Positions 5,907-14,079 of a stretch of 37,632 bases of DNA are shown here, one piece after another. Source of the DNA: a virus; the IMG/VR virus record IMGVR_UViG_3300008267_000141, positions 1-37,632 of that record. One strand, given 5' to 3'. The position numbers and the translations under genes were made by a program. The notes beneath the pieces were generated by a model. That model had not been told where the DNA came from. It saw nothing but the letters and a program-made list of their open reading frames with translations, and ran no database searches. The stretch's first letter is position 1, and every line of letters starts with the position of its first letter.

Positions 5907-6127
5907 CCGCCAAGCCCTATCATCACGCAGTGCAGAAAGCAGCCCGCAGAGGGGTTTTGTCAGCCGGAGGCGCAAAGCGTGTCGAGGTAGTGCTAGACGC
6001 TGGCCAGCTTGCCGATCTGCAAAGCATCAAAGACCGTTACGGCTACACGACGGCAGACGCTATTTCCTACGCCATTAGCGCCGCACTGGTCGCTATAGCG
6101 CGGGACACCCCATTGAGCAGCCAGTAG
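5903..6127 (+). CDS. Ribbon-helix-helix (Arc/CopG-like) DNA-binding protein
   Basis: 74 residues. After a basic arm, residues 25-32 (K-R-V-E-V-V-L-D) form a beta strand with alternating outward residues, followed by two helices (about 33-47 and 50-67), the layout of ribbon-helix-helix repressors. Such proteins dimerise and bind short inverted or direct repeats. It is the last gene of its unit. Candidate targets are the palindrome at 5411-5424 upstream of its own operon and the promoters at 6215 and 6760; this is inference. Confidence 0.65.
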   Translation: MTAKPYHHAVQKAARRGVLSAGGAKRVEVVLDAGQLADLQSIKDRYGYTTADAISYAISAALVAIARDTPLSSQ

Positions 6128-6214
6128 TTAGAGGGACTGGTGGGCGCGGGTTATGGGAAGTCACTGGCCCGCCGCGCCCCGCTCAACAAAATGCGCGGAC
6201 TGCGTAAAAAGTGC

Positions 6215-6242
6215 TTGATCCCTGCGTAATAGGTGCTATGTT
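6215..6242 (+). promoter_or_regulatory. Promoter for the gene at 6293
   Basis: TTGATC at 6215-6220, 16 bases, TATGTT at 6237-6242. The -10 box and spacer length are identical to those of the promoter at 5408-5435. The 165-base gap it lies in (6128-6292) holds no gene that I can support. Confidence 0.6.
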
Positions 6243-6254
6243 CAGTCATCGGCG

Positions 6255-6292
6255 CAGGGCAATCAAGCACTAGCCGGAACGGAACCAAGCAA
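6255..6292 (+). repeat. Leader repeat, copy A
   Basis: This leader directly before ATG 6293 is nearly the same as copy B at 6801-6837. Both share CAATCAAGCA, then CGAACGGAACCAAGCAA or CGGAACGGAACCAAGCAA running straight into ATGACC. One base is inserted and a few differ. The match continues into the first codons. Neither copy has a strong Shine-Dalgarno sequence; GGAACGGAA is the only purine-rich stretch. Confidence 0.75.
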
Positions 6293-6550
6293 ATGACCAC
6301 CAAAATCCACCTTCGCCAAGGCAAAAACGGCACCACGGCCTGCGCTTCGCGCGGCGTTGATGGCCGGGGCAACGTTATCCGCAACAGTCGCCAGACCTAT
6401 CAGTGCATGGCGGCAGAAGTTGTTGGGGTGGCTGATTTTATGGCAACGCCCGCCGCTGACCGTTGCGCTCACTGCTGCGACCGCTTCGTGCCGATGATGA
6501 CCGCCCGCCACATTCGGCTTGGCCTGCCGCCGTTCACGGGGTCGCTGTAA
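6293..6550 (+). CDS. Small Cys-rich protein behind leader repeat A
   Basis: 85 residues. It begins M-T-T-K-I, close to the M-T-A-K-I of the gene at 6838 that has the same leader. Cysteines lie at about 17 and 39 and in a C-A-H-C-C cluster (about 58-62), a possible zinc site. Its own promoter is at 6215-6242. The start was chosen at ATG 6293 at the end of the repeated leader, not at an upstream in-frame codon within the promoter. Stop and next start overlap (TAATG). Function unknown. Confidence 0.65.
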   Translation: MTTKIHLRQGKNGTTACASRGVDGRGNVIRNSRQTYQCMAAEVVGVADFMATPAADRCAHCCDRFVPMMTARHIRLGLPPFTGSL

Positions 6551-6720
6551 TGACGCCCGTTGAATACCGCGCCGCCCTCGCAACCCTCGGCCTGTCGCAA
6601 CTCGCGGCGGGCCGGTGGCTCATGGTCAGCCCCAAGACCGCACAGAACTACGCCAAGCTAGGCCCCAGCGGCCCGGCTGCTGTAGCTATCCGCATGGCAT
6701 TGCAGCACGGCTTGAAATAG
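6550..6720 (+). CDS. Small HTH protein, 56 aa
   Basis: 56 residues. Residues 5-40 fit a helix-turn-helix: a first helix, L-G-L-S-Q-L-A-A-G-R-W-L, then V-S-P-K-T-A-Q-N-Y as recognition helix. This resembles short phage Cro/XRE-type proteins with a conserved Trp. The start at ATG 6550 overlaps the previous stop (TAATG). Likely a DNA-binding regulator; target unknown. Confidence 0.7.
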   Translation: MTPVEYRAALATLGLSQLAAGRWLMVSPKTAQNYAKLGPSGPAAVAIRMALQHGLK

Positions 6721-6759
6721 GGCCAGGAATCTTTTTTCGTCCGTCCTGCATTTTCCCTA

Positions 6760-6788
6760 TTGCGTAACATCTACCCATATGGGATAAC
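6760..6788 (+). promoter_or_regulatory. Promoter for the gene at 6838
   Basis: TTGCGT at 6760-6765, 17 bases, GATAAC at 6783-6788. Matches are moderate. It lies before leader repeat copy B, as the 6215 promoter lies before copy A. Confidence 0.45.
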
Positions 6789-6800
6789 AAATCAACGGGG

Positions 6801-6837
6801 CGCGGCAATCAAGCAGCACCCGAACGGAACCAAGCAA
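6801..6837 (+). repeat. Leader repeat, copy B
   Basis: Second copy of the leader found at 6255-6292; it runs into ATG 6838. See copy A for the comparison. Confidence 0.75.
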
Positions 6838-7065
6838 ATGACCGCCAAGATCGAAGTTCTTGCCTACGACGTTCGCCCTGGCAAAGGCCCGATGTTCTTC
6901 AACGTTCGCAACGTGGACGGCGCTTTCAAGTTCATGCAAACCATCGCCAAGTGGTCGGATGGCCGCGCCGACAGCACCTCGTTTGGCTATGTGTTCAAGC
7001 AGGAGCGCCTCGGCAACTTTCTGGCATACGCTGACAAGTGCGGTGTGGAGGTGGTGGGGGTTTAG
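6838..7065 (+). CDS. Small protein behind leader repeat B, 75 aa
   Basis: 75 residues. It starts M-T-A-K-I, then a beta-rich segment (about 5-25), a helix (28-42) and a final strand ending V-E-V-V-G-V. No motif recognised. Beyond the first residues it is not similar to the other leader-repeat gene, so the repeat covers the leader and start rather than the whole gene. The 113 bases after it (7066-7178) hold a weak TTGACC-N17-CATCAT promoter candidate (7085-7113) and no gene. Confidence 0.65.
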   Translation: MTAKIEVLAYDVRPGKGPMFFNVRNVDGAFKFMQTIAKWSDGRADSTSFGYVFKQERLGNFLAYADKCGVEVVGV

Positions 7066-7178
7066 CCCCCGTTACCGTCACACCTTGACCCGCCAAGCCC
7101 TCTAAGGCATCATCCCCACGCTCTAAGCCCGCGCCAAGGCAATAAGGCTAGACGCACAGAACTAAAATAGATGGTGAA

Positions 7179-7460
7179 ATGTTGTCCGGCTTTAGACCGT
7201 CATTGCCCGGTGAACGTCGAGGCGGTCGCCAGAAGGGGACGCCTAACAAAAGCACGGCGCTGCTTAAGGACGCCATCCTGCTTGCCGCTCAAAAGGCAGG
7301 CGGTGACACGGATACAGGCCTGGTGGATTACCTGACCGTTCAGGCCAGCGAAAACCCCGGCCCGTTTATGTCGCTGCTTGGCAAAGTGCTGCCGATGCAG
7401 CTTGCCGGTGATCCAGACGCACCAATCTCAATCAGTGTCTCTTGGCTGAAACCAGAGTAA
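7179..7460 (+). CDS. Terminase small subunit-like protein
   Basis: 93 residues. The start region R-G-G-R-Q-K-G-T-P-N-K (about 15-24) is the basic, proline/asparagine motif typical of small phage proteins directly before the large terminase (DUF5681-like). It is followed by a helix and P-G-P-F-M-S-L-L-G-K-V-L-P-M-Q. It overlaps the large subunit by 19 bases. Known role for this position: recognising the packaging start and feeding DNA to the large subunit. At 93 residues it is shorter than most TerS proteins, so part of the usual oligomerisation core may be missing. Confidence 0.75.
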   Translation: MLSGFRPSLPGERRGGRQKGTPNKSTALLKDAILLAAQKAGGDTDTGLVDYLTVQASENPGPFMSLLGKVLPMQLAGDPDAPISISVSWLKPE

Positions 7461-8761
7461 TCCCTTACGCCCCTCGCCGGGTGTTCCTGCCGTTCCATAA
7501 CCGGACGCAACGCTTTGCAATCGGGGTGGCGCACCGTCGCTGCGGTAAGACGGTGGCTTGCATTAACGACATGATCCGCAATGCGGTGGTGTCCGATAAG
7601 CCCCACTATCGAGCGGCCTATCTCGCGCCGTACCTGAAGCAGGCTAAGGACGTGGCATGGGAGTACCTGAAACGATACAGCCAGCCGATCTGGGCCAAGC
7701 CGCCTAACGAAAGCGAGCTATATGTCGAACTAATCGGCGGCAAGCGCATCAAGATTTACGGCGCTGACAACCCGGATGCCCTGCGTGGTGGATACCTGGA
7801 TGACGCCACGCTGGACGAATATGCCGATATGTATCCCGGCATCTTCGGCTCGATCATCCGCCCGATGCTGGCCGACCGCCAAGGCACAGCTACGTTCATC
7901 GGGACGCCAAAGGGACGCAATGCGTTCTTCGACCTGTTTGAGCGAGCCAAGACGGACCCTGATTGGTTCCCGTTCTTCTTGCCAGCCTCGGAAACGCTGA
8001 TCCTGCCACAGAGCGAGCTAATCGCCGCTGCGAGGGAGATGACGCCGGAGCAATACGAGCAAGAGTTTGAATGCTCGTTTGAGGCGGCAATCATTGGTGC
8101 CTACTACGGCAAGGACATGGCTGAGAGCGAGCGGGCTGGACGGATTACAGACGTTCCGTATGACCCTGCGCTGCCGGTCTATACGACGTGGGACTTGGGC
8201 ATCGGTGATTCAACCGCCATCTGGTTTTGGCAGGCTCATGGCGCTGAGATACGGGTTATCGATTTTTATGAGGCCAGCGGAGAGAGCATCGAGCATTACG
8301 CCAAGGTCTTGCAGGCCAAGCCTTACAAGTATGAGGCCGATTGGGTGCCGCATGACGCGAGGGTGCGAGAGCTAGGCACGGGCCGCACCAGGATTGAGAC
8401 GATGATGGGCCTGAAACTCAAGCCTAAGCTGGTTCCAAGCCACAAGGTGCTGGACGGCATCAACGCGGGTCGGGTTCTGTTCCCGCGCATCTGGTTCGAC
8501 CGAGACAAGTGCAAGGCAGGGATTGAGTGCCTGCGCCAGTATCGAGCGGACTACGACGAAAAGGCTAGGGTGTTCCGTGACGGGCCTAAGCACGATTGGA
8601 CCAGCCACGCTGCCGATGCGTTCCGGTATCTGGCAATGGCCTATCGTGAGATTAAGCCGGAGGTCAAAGCAGCGGACAAGCCGATCCGTGGCGTTCAAGA
8701 CATGACGTGGGATGATCTGCTAGCCAGCCAGCCAGTTAGAAGCGCATACGAACGCGCATGA
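7442..8761 (+). CDS. terL: Terminase large subunit
   Basis: 439 residues. ATPase: Walker A variant A-H-R-R-C-G-K-T (30-37), Walker B L-D-E (124-126) after a hydrophobic strand, and motif III F-I-G-T-P-K-G (152-158). Nuclease: D251-L-G-I-G-D-S-T and a C-terminal A-A-D392-A-F-R-Y, fitting the RNase H-like fold with metal-binding Asp residues. The enzyme cuts concatemers and pumps DNA into the prohead through the portal. The start is TTG 7442, inside the small-subunit gene, with no good ribosome site; no ATG occurs before residue 44. Translation probably depends on coupling. Confidence 0.95.
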   Translation: MAETRVIPYAPRRVFLPFHNRTQRFAIGVAHRRCGKTVACINDMIRNAVVSDKPHYRAAYLAPYLKQAKDVAWEYLKRYSQPIWAKPPNESELYVELIGGKRIKIYGADNPDALRGGYLDDATLDEYADMYPGIFGSIIRPMLADRQGTATFIGTPKGRNAFFDLFERAKTDPDWFPFFLPASETLILPQSELIAAAREMTPEQYEQEFECSFEAAIIGAYYGKDMAESERAGRITDVPYDPALPVYTTWDLGIGDSTAIWFWQAHGAEIRVIDFYEASGESIEHYAKVLQAKPYKYEADWVPHDARVRELGTGRTRIETMMGLKLKPKLVPSHKVLDGINAGRVLFPRIWFDRDKCKAGIECLRQYRADYDEKARVFRDGPKHDWTSHAADAFRYLAMAYREIKPEVKAADKPIRGVQDMTWDDLLASQPVRSAYERA

Positions 8762-8821
8762 TCGTTCTATCGACAAGCGGTCCCGTGCACGATATGTTCG
8801 CCGGAATGCTTGCGAGGGGCT

Positions 8822-10909
8822 ATGCTTCCCACCGAACCTGAAAATCAAGAGGGTGTGAACCTCGTCACCAAGTGGATTGACGAGATCAACCTCGCTGAGA
8901 AAGAGCTTCAGCCGTGGTGGCGGGCTGGCGATATCATTGTGCGTCGGTTCAAGAACGAGAACCGCAATCAAGCTGGCCGTCCGTCTGTGGATTTCTCGCG
9001 CCGTCGCTTTGCCATCCTCTGGTCCAACGTCCAAACGCTTCAGCCTGCTATCTACGCCAAGCAGCCGGTGCCGCTTGTCTCTCGCCGGTATCGGGATGAA
9101 GACCCCGTAGGCAAGGTGGCGTCCGATGTGTTGGAACGGGCGCTAGGGTTCAGCCTCGATCAGTATGATTTTGACGGGCGCGTTAAGCTTTGCGTTCTGG
9201 ACTACCTCCTGCCGGGCCGTGGCCAAGTGTGGGTGCGCTACATCCCGCATATGCGCCGCATCAATCCTGAGCAGGACATTGAGCTAGGCGAAGGCGAGGA
9301 AGACGCTGACCGTGATGAGGTCGGAGAGGTCGAGACGCCGGAAGCGACAGAGGAAGTCGTTTACGAGGAAGTCCAGTGCGACCACGTTGCATGGAAAGAT
9401 TGGCTGACTAACCCGTCCCGTGAATGGTCTGAGGTGCGGTGGGTTGGACGGCGCGTCTATATGACGAAGGCCGAGCTTACGGAGCGATTCGGAGCCGAGA
9501 AGGCCAAGCTAGTCCCGATCACCAAGACGGTGACGGGTTCGGGCAATGACCAAGCCGAAGACGCACAGCGCCAAGCCAACCAGACGGGCGAGGTCTATGA
9601 GATTTGGGACAAGCCTAGCAAGACGGCCTATTGGATTGCGAAAGGCGTAACGAGCGGCGTTCTGGATCAGCGTGAAGACCCGCTAGGCCTGCAAGGCTTC
9701 TTCCCCTGCCCGCCTCCGCTGAATGCCACGACGGCCAATGACAGCACGATTCCGGTTGCGGATTACATCATGTATCAGGATCAGGCTGAGGAGCTTGACG
9801 ACCTGACGGCCCGCATTGGCAAACTGCAAGAAGCCTTGCGGATGGTGGGTGTCTATGCAGGCGAGGCGAACAAAGAGCTTCAGTTGGTGTTCTCGCCGGG
9901 CAATGAGAACAAGCTCATTCCAATCGACACCTACGACATTTGGAAAGAGAAGGGCGGCGTCAAGGGCCTGATCGACTGGGTGCCAATCGATATGGTGATC
10001 CAGGTCTTGCAGGGGTGTTTCGAGACCCGCGCTCAAATCCTGAACGACATTTACCAAATCACCGGCCTCTCCGACATTATCCGTGGTGAGAGCAACCCGA
10101 ATGAGACGGCGACGGCACAACGGCTTAAAGGCCAATGGGGCAGTCTTCGCGTCCGTGACCGGCAGCGGGACTTGCAACGGTTCTGCCGTGATGCAATCCG
10201 CCTGAAGGCCGAGATTATCGCAGAGCATTTCAGCATTGATACGCTCAAGGCGATGACCAACGTGAAGCTCCTGACTGCGGCTGAGAAGGCCCAGATCGAG
10301 CAGATCATGCCGATGATCGAGCAGGCCAAGGCGCAACAGTTGCCGATCCCGCCCGGTATCGAGCCGCCCCCTGAGATGCTTGAGCTTATGCAAGAGCCGA
10401 CGTGGGAAGACGTTATGGCCTTGCTGAAGAACGATGCGCTGCGCTCGTTCCGCATTGACGTTGAGACGGACTCGACCATTGAGCCGGATGAGAACGCGGC
10501 GAAGATGGCGTTTACGGAGTTCACGGGCGCTGTGGTTGGCCTGCTGACGGCTGCGGCTGGCATTGTCCCGACCGCGCCTTACACGGCTCCGCTCTTTGCG
10601 GAAATCCTCAAGCAAGGCGCTCGGACATTCAACGTCAGCCGGTCCATGGAAGACGTGATTGACAAGGTGTTTGAGACTGCCGGTGAACAGCCGCCTGCCC
10701 AGCCTCCCGGCCCGCCGCCTCCCGATGAGACGGCAATGCAGGTCGAGCAAATGAAGTCGCAGACAGCGCAAATGCAGGCTCAAATTGAGCAGCAACGGAC
10801 GCAAATGGAAGGCCAGCTTGGAGCGGCTGAGCTTCAACTGAAAGGGCAGGAGTTGCAGGTTAAGGCGGCTGCGCTTGCTCGTGACCCAACGCCTCAAGGA
10901 AGTGCATGA
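8822..10909 (+). CDS. Portal protein (P22 gp1-like)
   Basis: 695 residues. The central part includes L-T-G/I-T-G-L-S-D-I-I-R-G-E-S-N-P-N-E-T-A-T-A-type sequence (about 415-435), which is typical of P22-like portals. The N-terminus has the usual W-x-x-A-x-x-x-x-x-R-F region and the C-terminus a long Gln-rich helix (about 610-690), like the P22 barrel. It forms the dodecameric ring at the capsid vertex. I chose ATG 8822, after GAGGGG, rather than TTG 8810. Gene order (terminase, portal, scaffold, capsid) supports this. Confidence 0.92.
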   Translation: MLPTEPENQEGVNLVTKWIDEINLAEKELQPWWRAGDIIVRRFKNENRNQAGRPSVDFSRRRFAILWSNVQTLQPAIYAKQPVPLVSRRYRDEDPVGKVASDVLERALGFSLDQYDFDGRVKLCVLDYLLPGRGQVWVRYIPHMRRINPEQDIELGEGEEDADRDEVGEVETPEATEEVVYEEVQCDHVAWKDWLTNPSREWSEVRWVGRRVYMTKAELTERFGAEKAKLVPITKTVTGSGNDQAEDAQRQANQTGEVYEIWDKPSKTAYWIAKGVTSGVLDQREDPLGLQGFFPCPPPLNATTANDSTIPVADYIMYQDQAEELDDLTARIGKLQEALRMVGVYAGEANKELQLVFSPGNENKLIPIDTYDIWKEKGGVKGLIDWVPIDMVIQVLQGCFETRAQILNDIYQITGLSDIIRGESNPNETATAQRLKGQWGSLRVRDRQRDLQRFCRDAIRLKAEIIAEHFSIDTLKAMTNVKLLTAAEKAQIEQIMPMIEQAKAQQLPIPPGIEPPPEMLELMQEPTWEDVMALLKNDALRSFRIDVETDSTIEPDENAAKMAFTEFTGAVVGLLTAAAGIVPTAPYTAPLFAEILKQGARTFNVSRSMEDVIDKVFETAGEQPPAQPPGPPPPDETAMQVEQMKSQTAQMQAQIEQQRTQMEGQLGAAELQLKGQELQVKAAALARDPTPQGSA

Positions 10910-11724
10910 TGGTTGCGCCTGTTACGATCAACGAAAAGATTTACCTCGCCTGTGATGACATCATCAACGGGCGCGTTGCCAACTCGACCTCGCAACTGTT
11001 CACGTCCAGCGGGACGTTTACCGTTCCGGCTGCCGTGTCGCTTGTCTATGTGACGGCGGTTGGCGGCGGTTCGGGTGGCGGTGGCGGCAACGCGACGGGC
11101 GGTGGTGGCGGAGGCGGTGGCGCTGGTGCTGCCGTCACGCGGTTTCCACTGTCGGTAACACCAGGCGCAACGCTCACCGTGACGGTTGGCGCTGGAAGTG
11201 CGGGCGGGGCAATCGGTGCGGGCGGCGGGGCAAACGCAACTCAATCTACTGTTACGGGCGGTCTAAATGGCGTTCCCGCTGGCTTCCCAGGTGTTGCGGG
11301 TAGCGCGGGCGGCGCGGCGAATGGAGGAAGCGGCGGCGCATCTGGCGCTTCCGGCTTTGGCCTCACGTCCCTTGGCCTTGGAGCAACCGGTGGCGCTGGT
11401 ACGGGAGCCGCTGGCGGTGTTCCTGGTGCTGTTGGCGTCATGGCAACGGGGACGGGTGGCGGTGCTGGTAGCGGCACGGCGGGTTCGTCGGGTGGTGCAT
11501 CGCGCTCATTCTTCAATCCCTCTGGTGTTGCGGGTGGGAGCGGTATTGGTGGCGGTGCTGGCGGATGCTCACTCTTTGGTGACGGTGGCGTAGGTGGTGC
11601 GGCGACGGTGGCGGGTACGGCAGCGGCTGCTACGGCGTATGGTGCTGGTGGTGGTGGCGGTGGCCAGAACGCAGCGGGCGGCGCAGGACGCGCGGGAGCA
11701 GTCCTTATTGAGTGGACCGCTTAA
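10906..11724 (+). CDS. Glycine-rich adhesin-like protein
   Basis: 272 residues, of which about 45-272 are Gly/Ala/Ser-rich with runs such as G-G-G-G-G-G. After a short N-terminal helix comes F-T-S-S-G-T-F-T-V-P, then a V-Y-V-T-A-V-G-G-G entry, and the chain ends G-A-V-L-I-E-W. This layout is known from phage receptor-binding adhesins with packed polyglycine-II helices (gp38 type) and related tail proteins. Its place between portal and scaffold is unusual, since adhesins normally lie with the tail genes. It could be a capsid fibre or decoration instead. ATGA coupling with the portal; AAGGA upstream. Confidence 0.65.
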   Translation: MMVAPVTINEKIYLACDDIINGRVANSTSQLFTSSGTFTVPAAVSLVYVTAVGGGSGGGGGNATGGGGGGGGAGAAVTRFPLSVTPGATLTVTVGAGSAGGAIGAGGGANATQSTVTGGLNGVPAGFPGVAGSAGGAANGGSGGASGASGFGLTSLGLGATGGAGTGAAGGVPGAVGVMATGTGGGAGSGTAGSSGGASRSFFNPSGVAGGSGIGGGAGGCSLFGDGGVGGAATVAGTAAAATAYGAGGGGGGQNAAGGAGRAGAVLIEWTA

Positions 11725-12053
11725 TGCCGAGGGCGACCTTTCGCGTCTGCCGGTCATGTGGGGACATGCATGAAGTCTCCGCATGGCCGCGCACTTGTCT
11801 TGAGCAGTTCCGCAAAGCTCGCTCCGACTTGCCCATGCCGTACATTCGGGCAGACGGCATGGATGCAATTCTAAACCACGCCAACGGGCAGATGTACGAT
11901 TCCCGCTCTGCTTATGAGCGCGGTGTGCGTGATGCCGGGTGCGAGATTGTCGGAGGCGAGAAGATCGAACCAAAGGCGCGGCCTGTGCTGTCTGACCGCG
12001 AACTTAAGCAGGACATCAAGACGGCAATGGATCAGGTGGAGGCCAGACTATGA
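11724..12053 (+). CDS. Conserved virion-region protein with N-terminal zinc ribbon
   Basis: 109 residues. C-R-S-C-G near the start and a later Cys at about 26 may bind zinc. The middle is a compact domain with P-Y-I-R-A-D-G-M and Y-D-S-R-S-A-Y-E-R, and the end is helical. Proteins like this commonly stand just before phage scaffold genes, but their role is not known to me. TAATG start, and ATGA overlap with the scaffold. It may be an assembly helper. Confidence 0.65.
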   Translation: MPRATFRVCRSCGDMHEVSAWPRTCLEQFRKARSDLPMPYIRADGMDAILNHANGQMYDSRSAYERGVRDAGCEIVGGEKIEPKARPVLSDRELKQDIKTAMDQVEARL

Positions 12054-13072
12054 GCGACATGGAAGACGACATTCGGGCGGCAATGGCCGAGGTGAGCGGT
12101 AATGCCCCTGAGCCTGCGCCCGTTGAGGAAGTGGTGGTTGCGCCGGAAGCAATCATCACAGAGGCAGAAACGCCCGAAGATGACACTGAAAAGGCCAATG
12201 ACGGGCGCGAGCGCGGCCCAGACGGCAAGTTTATTGCCAAACAGCCTGAAACGGTGCAAGATACTCCCGACCAGCCGCTTAAGGTGGAAACTCCGCAAGA
12301 GTCCATCCGTCCTCCGGCAAGCTGGACGCCCGCAAGCAAAGCCAAGTTTGCGACGCTGGACCCTGACATTCAGAAAGAGATTCTGAAACGGGAGACGGAC
12401 GTTGAGAAAGGCTTTCGTGAGCGGTCGCAGAGAGAAAAGGCTTTCGAGCCGCTAGAACAGCTTATCGCCCCACGCAGAGCCATCTGGGCCGCGCAAGGGA
12501 TGGATGAGACGACAGCGATTCGGACGCTTCTAGCGGCTCAAGACCTTCTTGAGAAAGACGCGGCGCAGGGCATTCAGTTTCTGGCCAAGTCCTATCAAGT
12601 CGATCTAAGCCGATTGGCCCAGCCGCAGGGACAGCCATACCAGGCCCAGCCCGCGCGAGACAGCCACCCAGAGATTGCGGCCCTCAAGCAGCAACTCCAA
12701 GTCCTGCAATCCCAAGTCCAGACGGCGCAGACCGCGCCAATCGTCAATCAGATTGAGGCCTTCCAGAACGATCCCGCCAACCTGTATTTCGAGAACGTCC
12801 GCGATGATATGGCGGTCCTCTTGCATAACGGCAAAGCGTCGGACCTGAAGGAAGCCTACGAGATGGCTTGCTGGATGAGGCCAGACATTCGCCCACTGTT
12901 GCAGACCGCGCAACCGTCACCGGCGAACGTCACGCAGGACAAGGCAGCGCAAGCGCGAAGGGCGGCTGTAAGTGTCACCGGGTCACCGGGCAAGTCCCCG
13001 ATACCCAAGTCCAACGGCTCAATTGAGGACGACATTCGCGCGGCTTTCCAAGAAGTCGCCGGTTCGGCCTAG
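12050..13072 (+). CDS. Scaffold (capsid assembly) protein
   Basis: 340 residues, acidic and largely helical with a Gln-rich coiled-coil region (about 190-235) and a disordered, Pro/Glu-rich N-terminus (15-90). It precedes the major capsid gene, where scaffolds usually lie. A 15-residue motif occurs at both ends: E-D-D-I-R-A-A-M-A-E-V-S-G-N-A near residues 4-18 and E-D-D-I-R-A-A-F-Q-E-V-A-G-S-A at the very C-terminus. Scaffold C-termini usually contact the capsid protein, so two copies could bind two subunits. No protease gene is visible nearby. Confidence 0.8.
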   Translation: MSDMEDDIRAAMAEVSGNAPEPAPVEEVVVAPEAIITEAETPEDDTEKANDGRERGPDGKFIAKQPETVQDTPDQPLKVETPQESIRPPASWTPASKAKFATLDPDIQKEILKRETDVEKGFRERSQREKAFEPLEQLIAPRRAIWAAQGMDETTAIRTLLAAQDLLEKDAAQGIQFLAKSYQVDLSRLAQPQGQPYQAQPARDSHPEIAALKQQLQVLQSQVQTAQTAPIVNQIEAFQNDPANLYFENVRDDMAVLLHNGKASDLKEAYEMACWMRPDIRPLLQTAQPSPANVTQDKAAQARRAAVSVTGSPGKSPIPKSNGSIEDDIRAAFQEVAGSA

Positions 13073-13082
13073 GAGAACATAA

Positions 13083-14057
13083 ATGACCTCCCCGAATCTT
13101 TCGGAAATCGCCGCCACTACCCTGCGCAACCGCACGGGCAAACTGGCGGATAACGTCACCAACAACAACGCGATTCTGTCGCGTATGAACCGTCGCGGCA
13201 CCATCAAGCCGGTGTCTGGCGGTCGCACCATCCTGCAAGAGCTGGAATACGCTGAGAACGTTACCTATCAGCGCTATTCGGGCTATGAAGTCCTGAACAT
13301 CTCGCCTAGCGACGTGTTCACGGCTGCTGAGTTCGACTGGAAGCAAATCGCTGTCAACGTGACCATGAGCGGTCTCGAACAACTGCAAAACTCCGGCGTT
13401 GACGCAATCATTGACCTGCTGGCCTCGCGTATCAAAAACGCCGAGAAAACCATGCAGAACGGTGTGGCCGAAGACCTCTACTCCAACGGCACTGCGTCGG
13501 GCGGCAAGCAAATCGGTGGCCTGCAACTGCTTGTGGCGGATGATCCCACCACTGGCACTGTCGGCGGCATCAACCGGGCAACTTGGACGTTCTGGCAAAA
13601 CCAGAAGTTCCAGGCGACCTCGGACGGCGGTTCGGCTGCTTCGGCGGCTAACATCACCCGCTTCATGAACACGCTGTATCGCCAATGCTCGCGCGGTACG
13701 GACAAGCCTGACCTGATCCTGTGTGACGACAACTATTTCGGCTTTTACGAATCGTCGCTTCAGGACATTCAGCGCGTCACCAATCCCAATGAAGCAGACG
13801 CGGGCTATGTCTCGCTGAAGTACAAGGGAACCGACGTGGTGTTTGACGGCGGTTACGGCGGGGCTTGCCCGGCCAACCACATGTACTTCCTCAACACCGG
13901 CTATATCCATTGGCGTCCTCACAAGGACCGCAACATGGTTCCGCTGGAAGAAGTGCGTTCGATCAACCAGGACGCGATGGTCAAGCCTATCGTCTGGGCT
14001 GGCAACATGACGCTCTCCAACGCCTTCCTTCAAGGCGTTCTGTTCCAGACCGGCTAA
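13083..14057 (+). CDS. Major capsid protein
   Basis: 324 residues, a mix of strands and helices with the N-terminal region (1-90) typical of phage coat proteins of the HK97-like group as used by podoviruses; P22-type lineages share this size. No export or catalytic motif. A strong ribosome site (TAGGAG, seven bases before ATG 13083) suits the most abundant virion protein. It lies just after the scaffold. Assignment rests on position, size and general sequence character; I could not align it. Confidence 0.85.
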   Translation: MTSPNLSEIAATTLRNRTGKLADNVTNNNAILSRMNRRGTIKPVSGGRTILQELEYAENVTYQRYSGYEVLNISPSDVFTAAEFDWKQIAVNVTMSGLEQLQNSGVDAIIDLLASRIKNAEKTMQNGVAEDLYSNGTASGGKQIGGLQLLVADDPTTGTVGGINRATWTFWQNQKFQATSDGGSAASAANITRFMNTLYRQCSRGTDKPDLILCDDNYFGFYESSLQDIQRVTNPNEADAGYVSLKYKGTDVVFDGGYGGACPANHMYFLNTGYIHWRPHKDRNMVPLEEVRSINQDAMVKPIVWAGNMTLSNAFLQGVLFQTG

Positions 14058-14079
14058 CCCCTAGAAAGGAGCCACTAAC

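Noticed and set aside
9683-10897. 404-codon minus-strand frame opposite the portal gene
   Set aside because: Leu/Arg/His-rich antisense shadow without domain or start signal.
12975-14033. 352-codon minus-strand frame opposite the capsid gene
   Set aside because: Antisense shadow of the highly codon-biased capsid gene.
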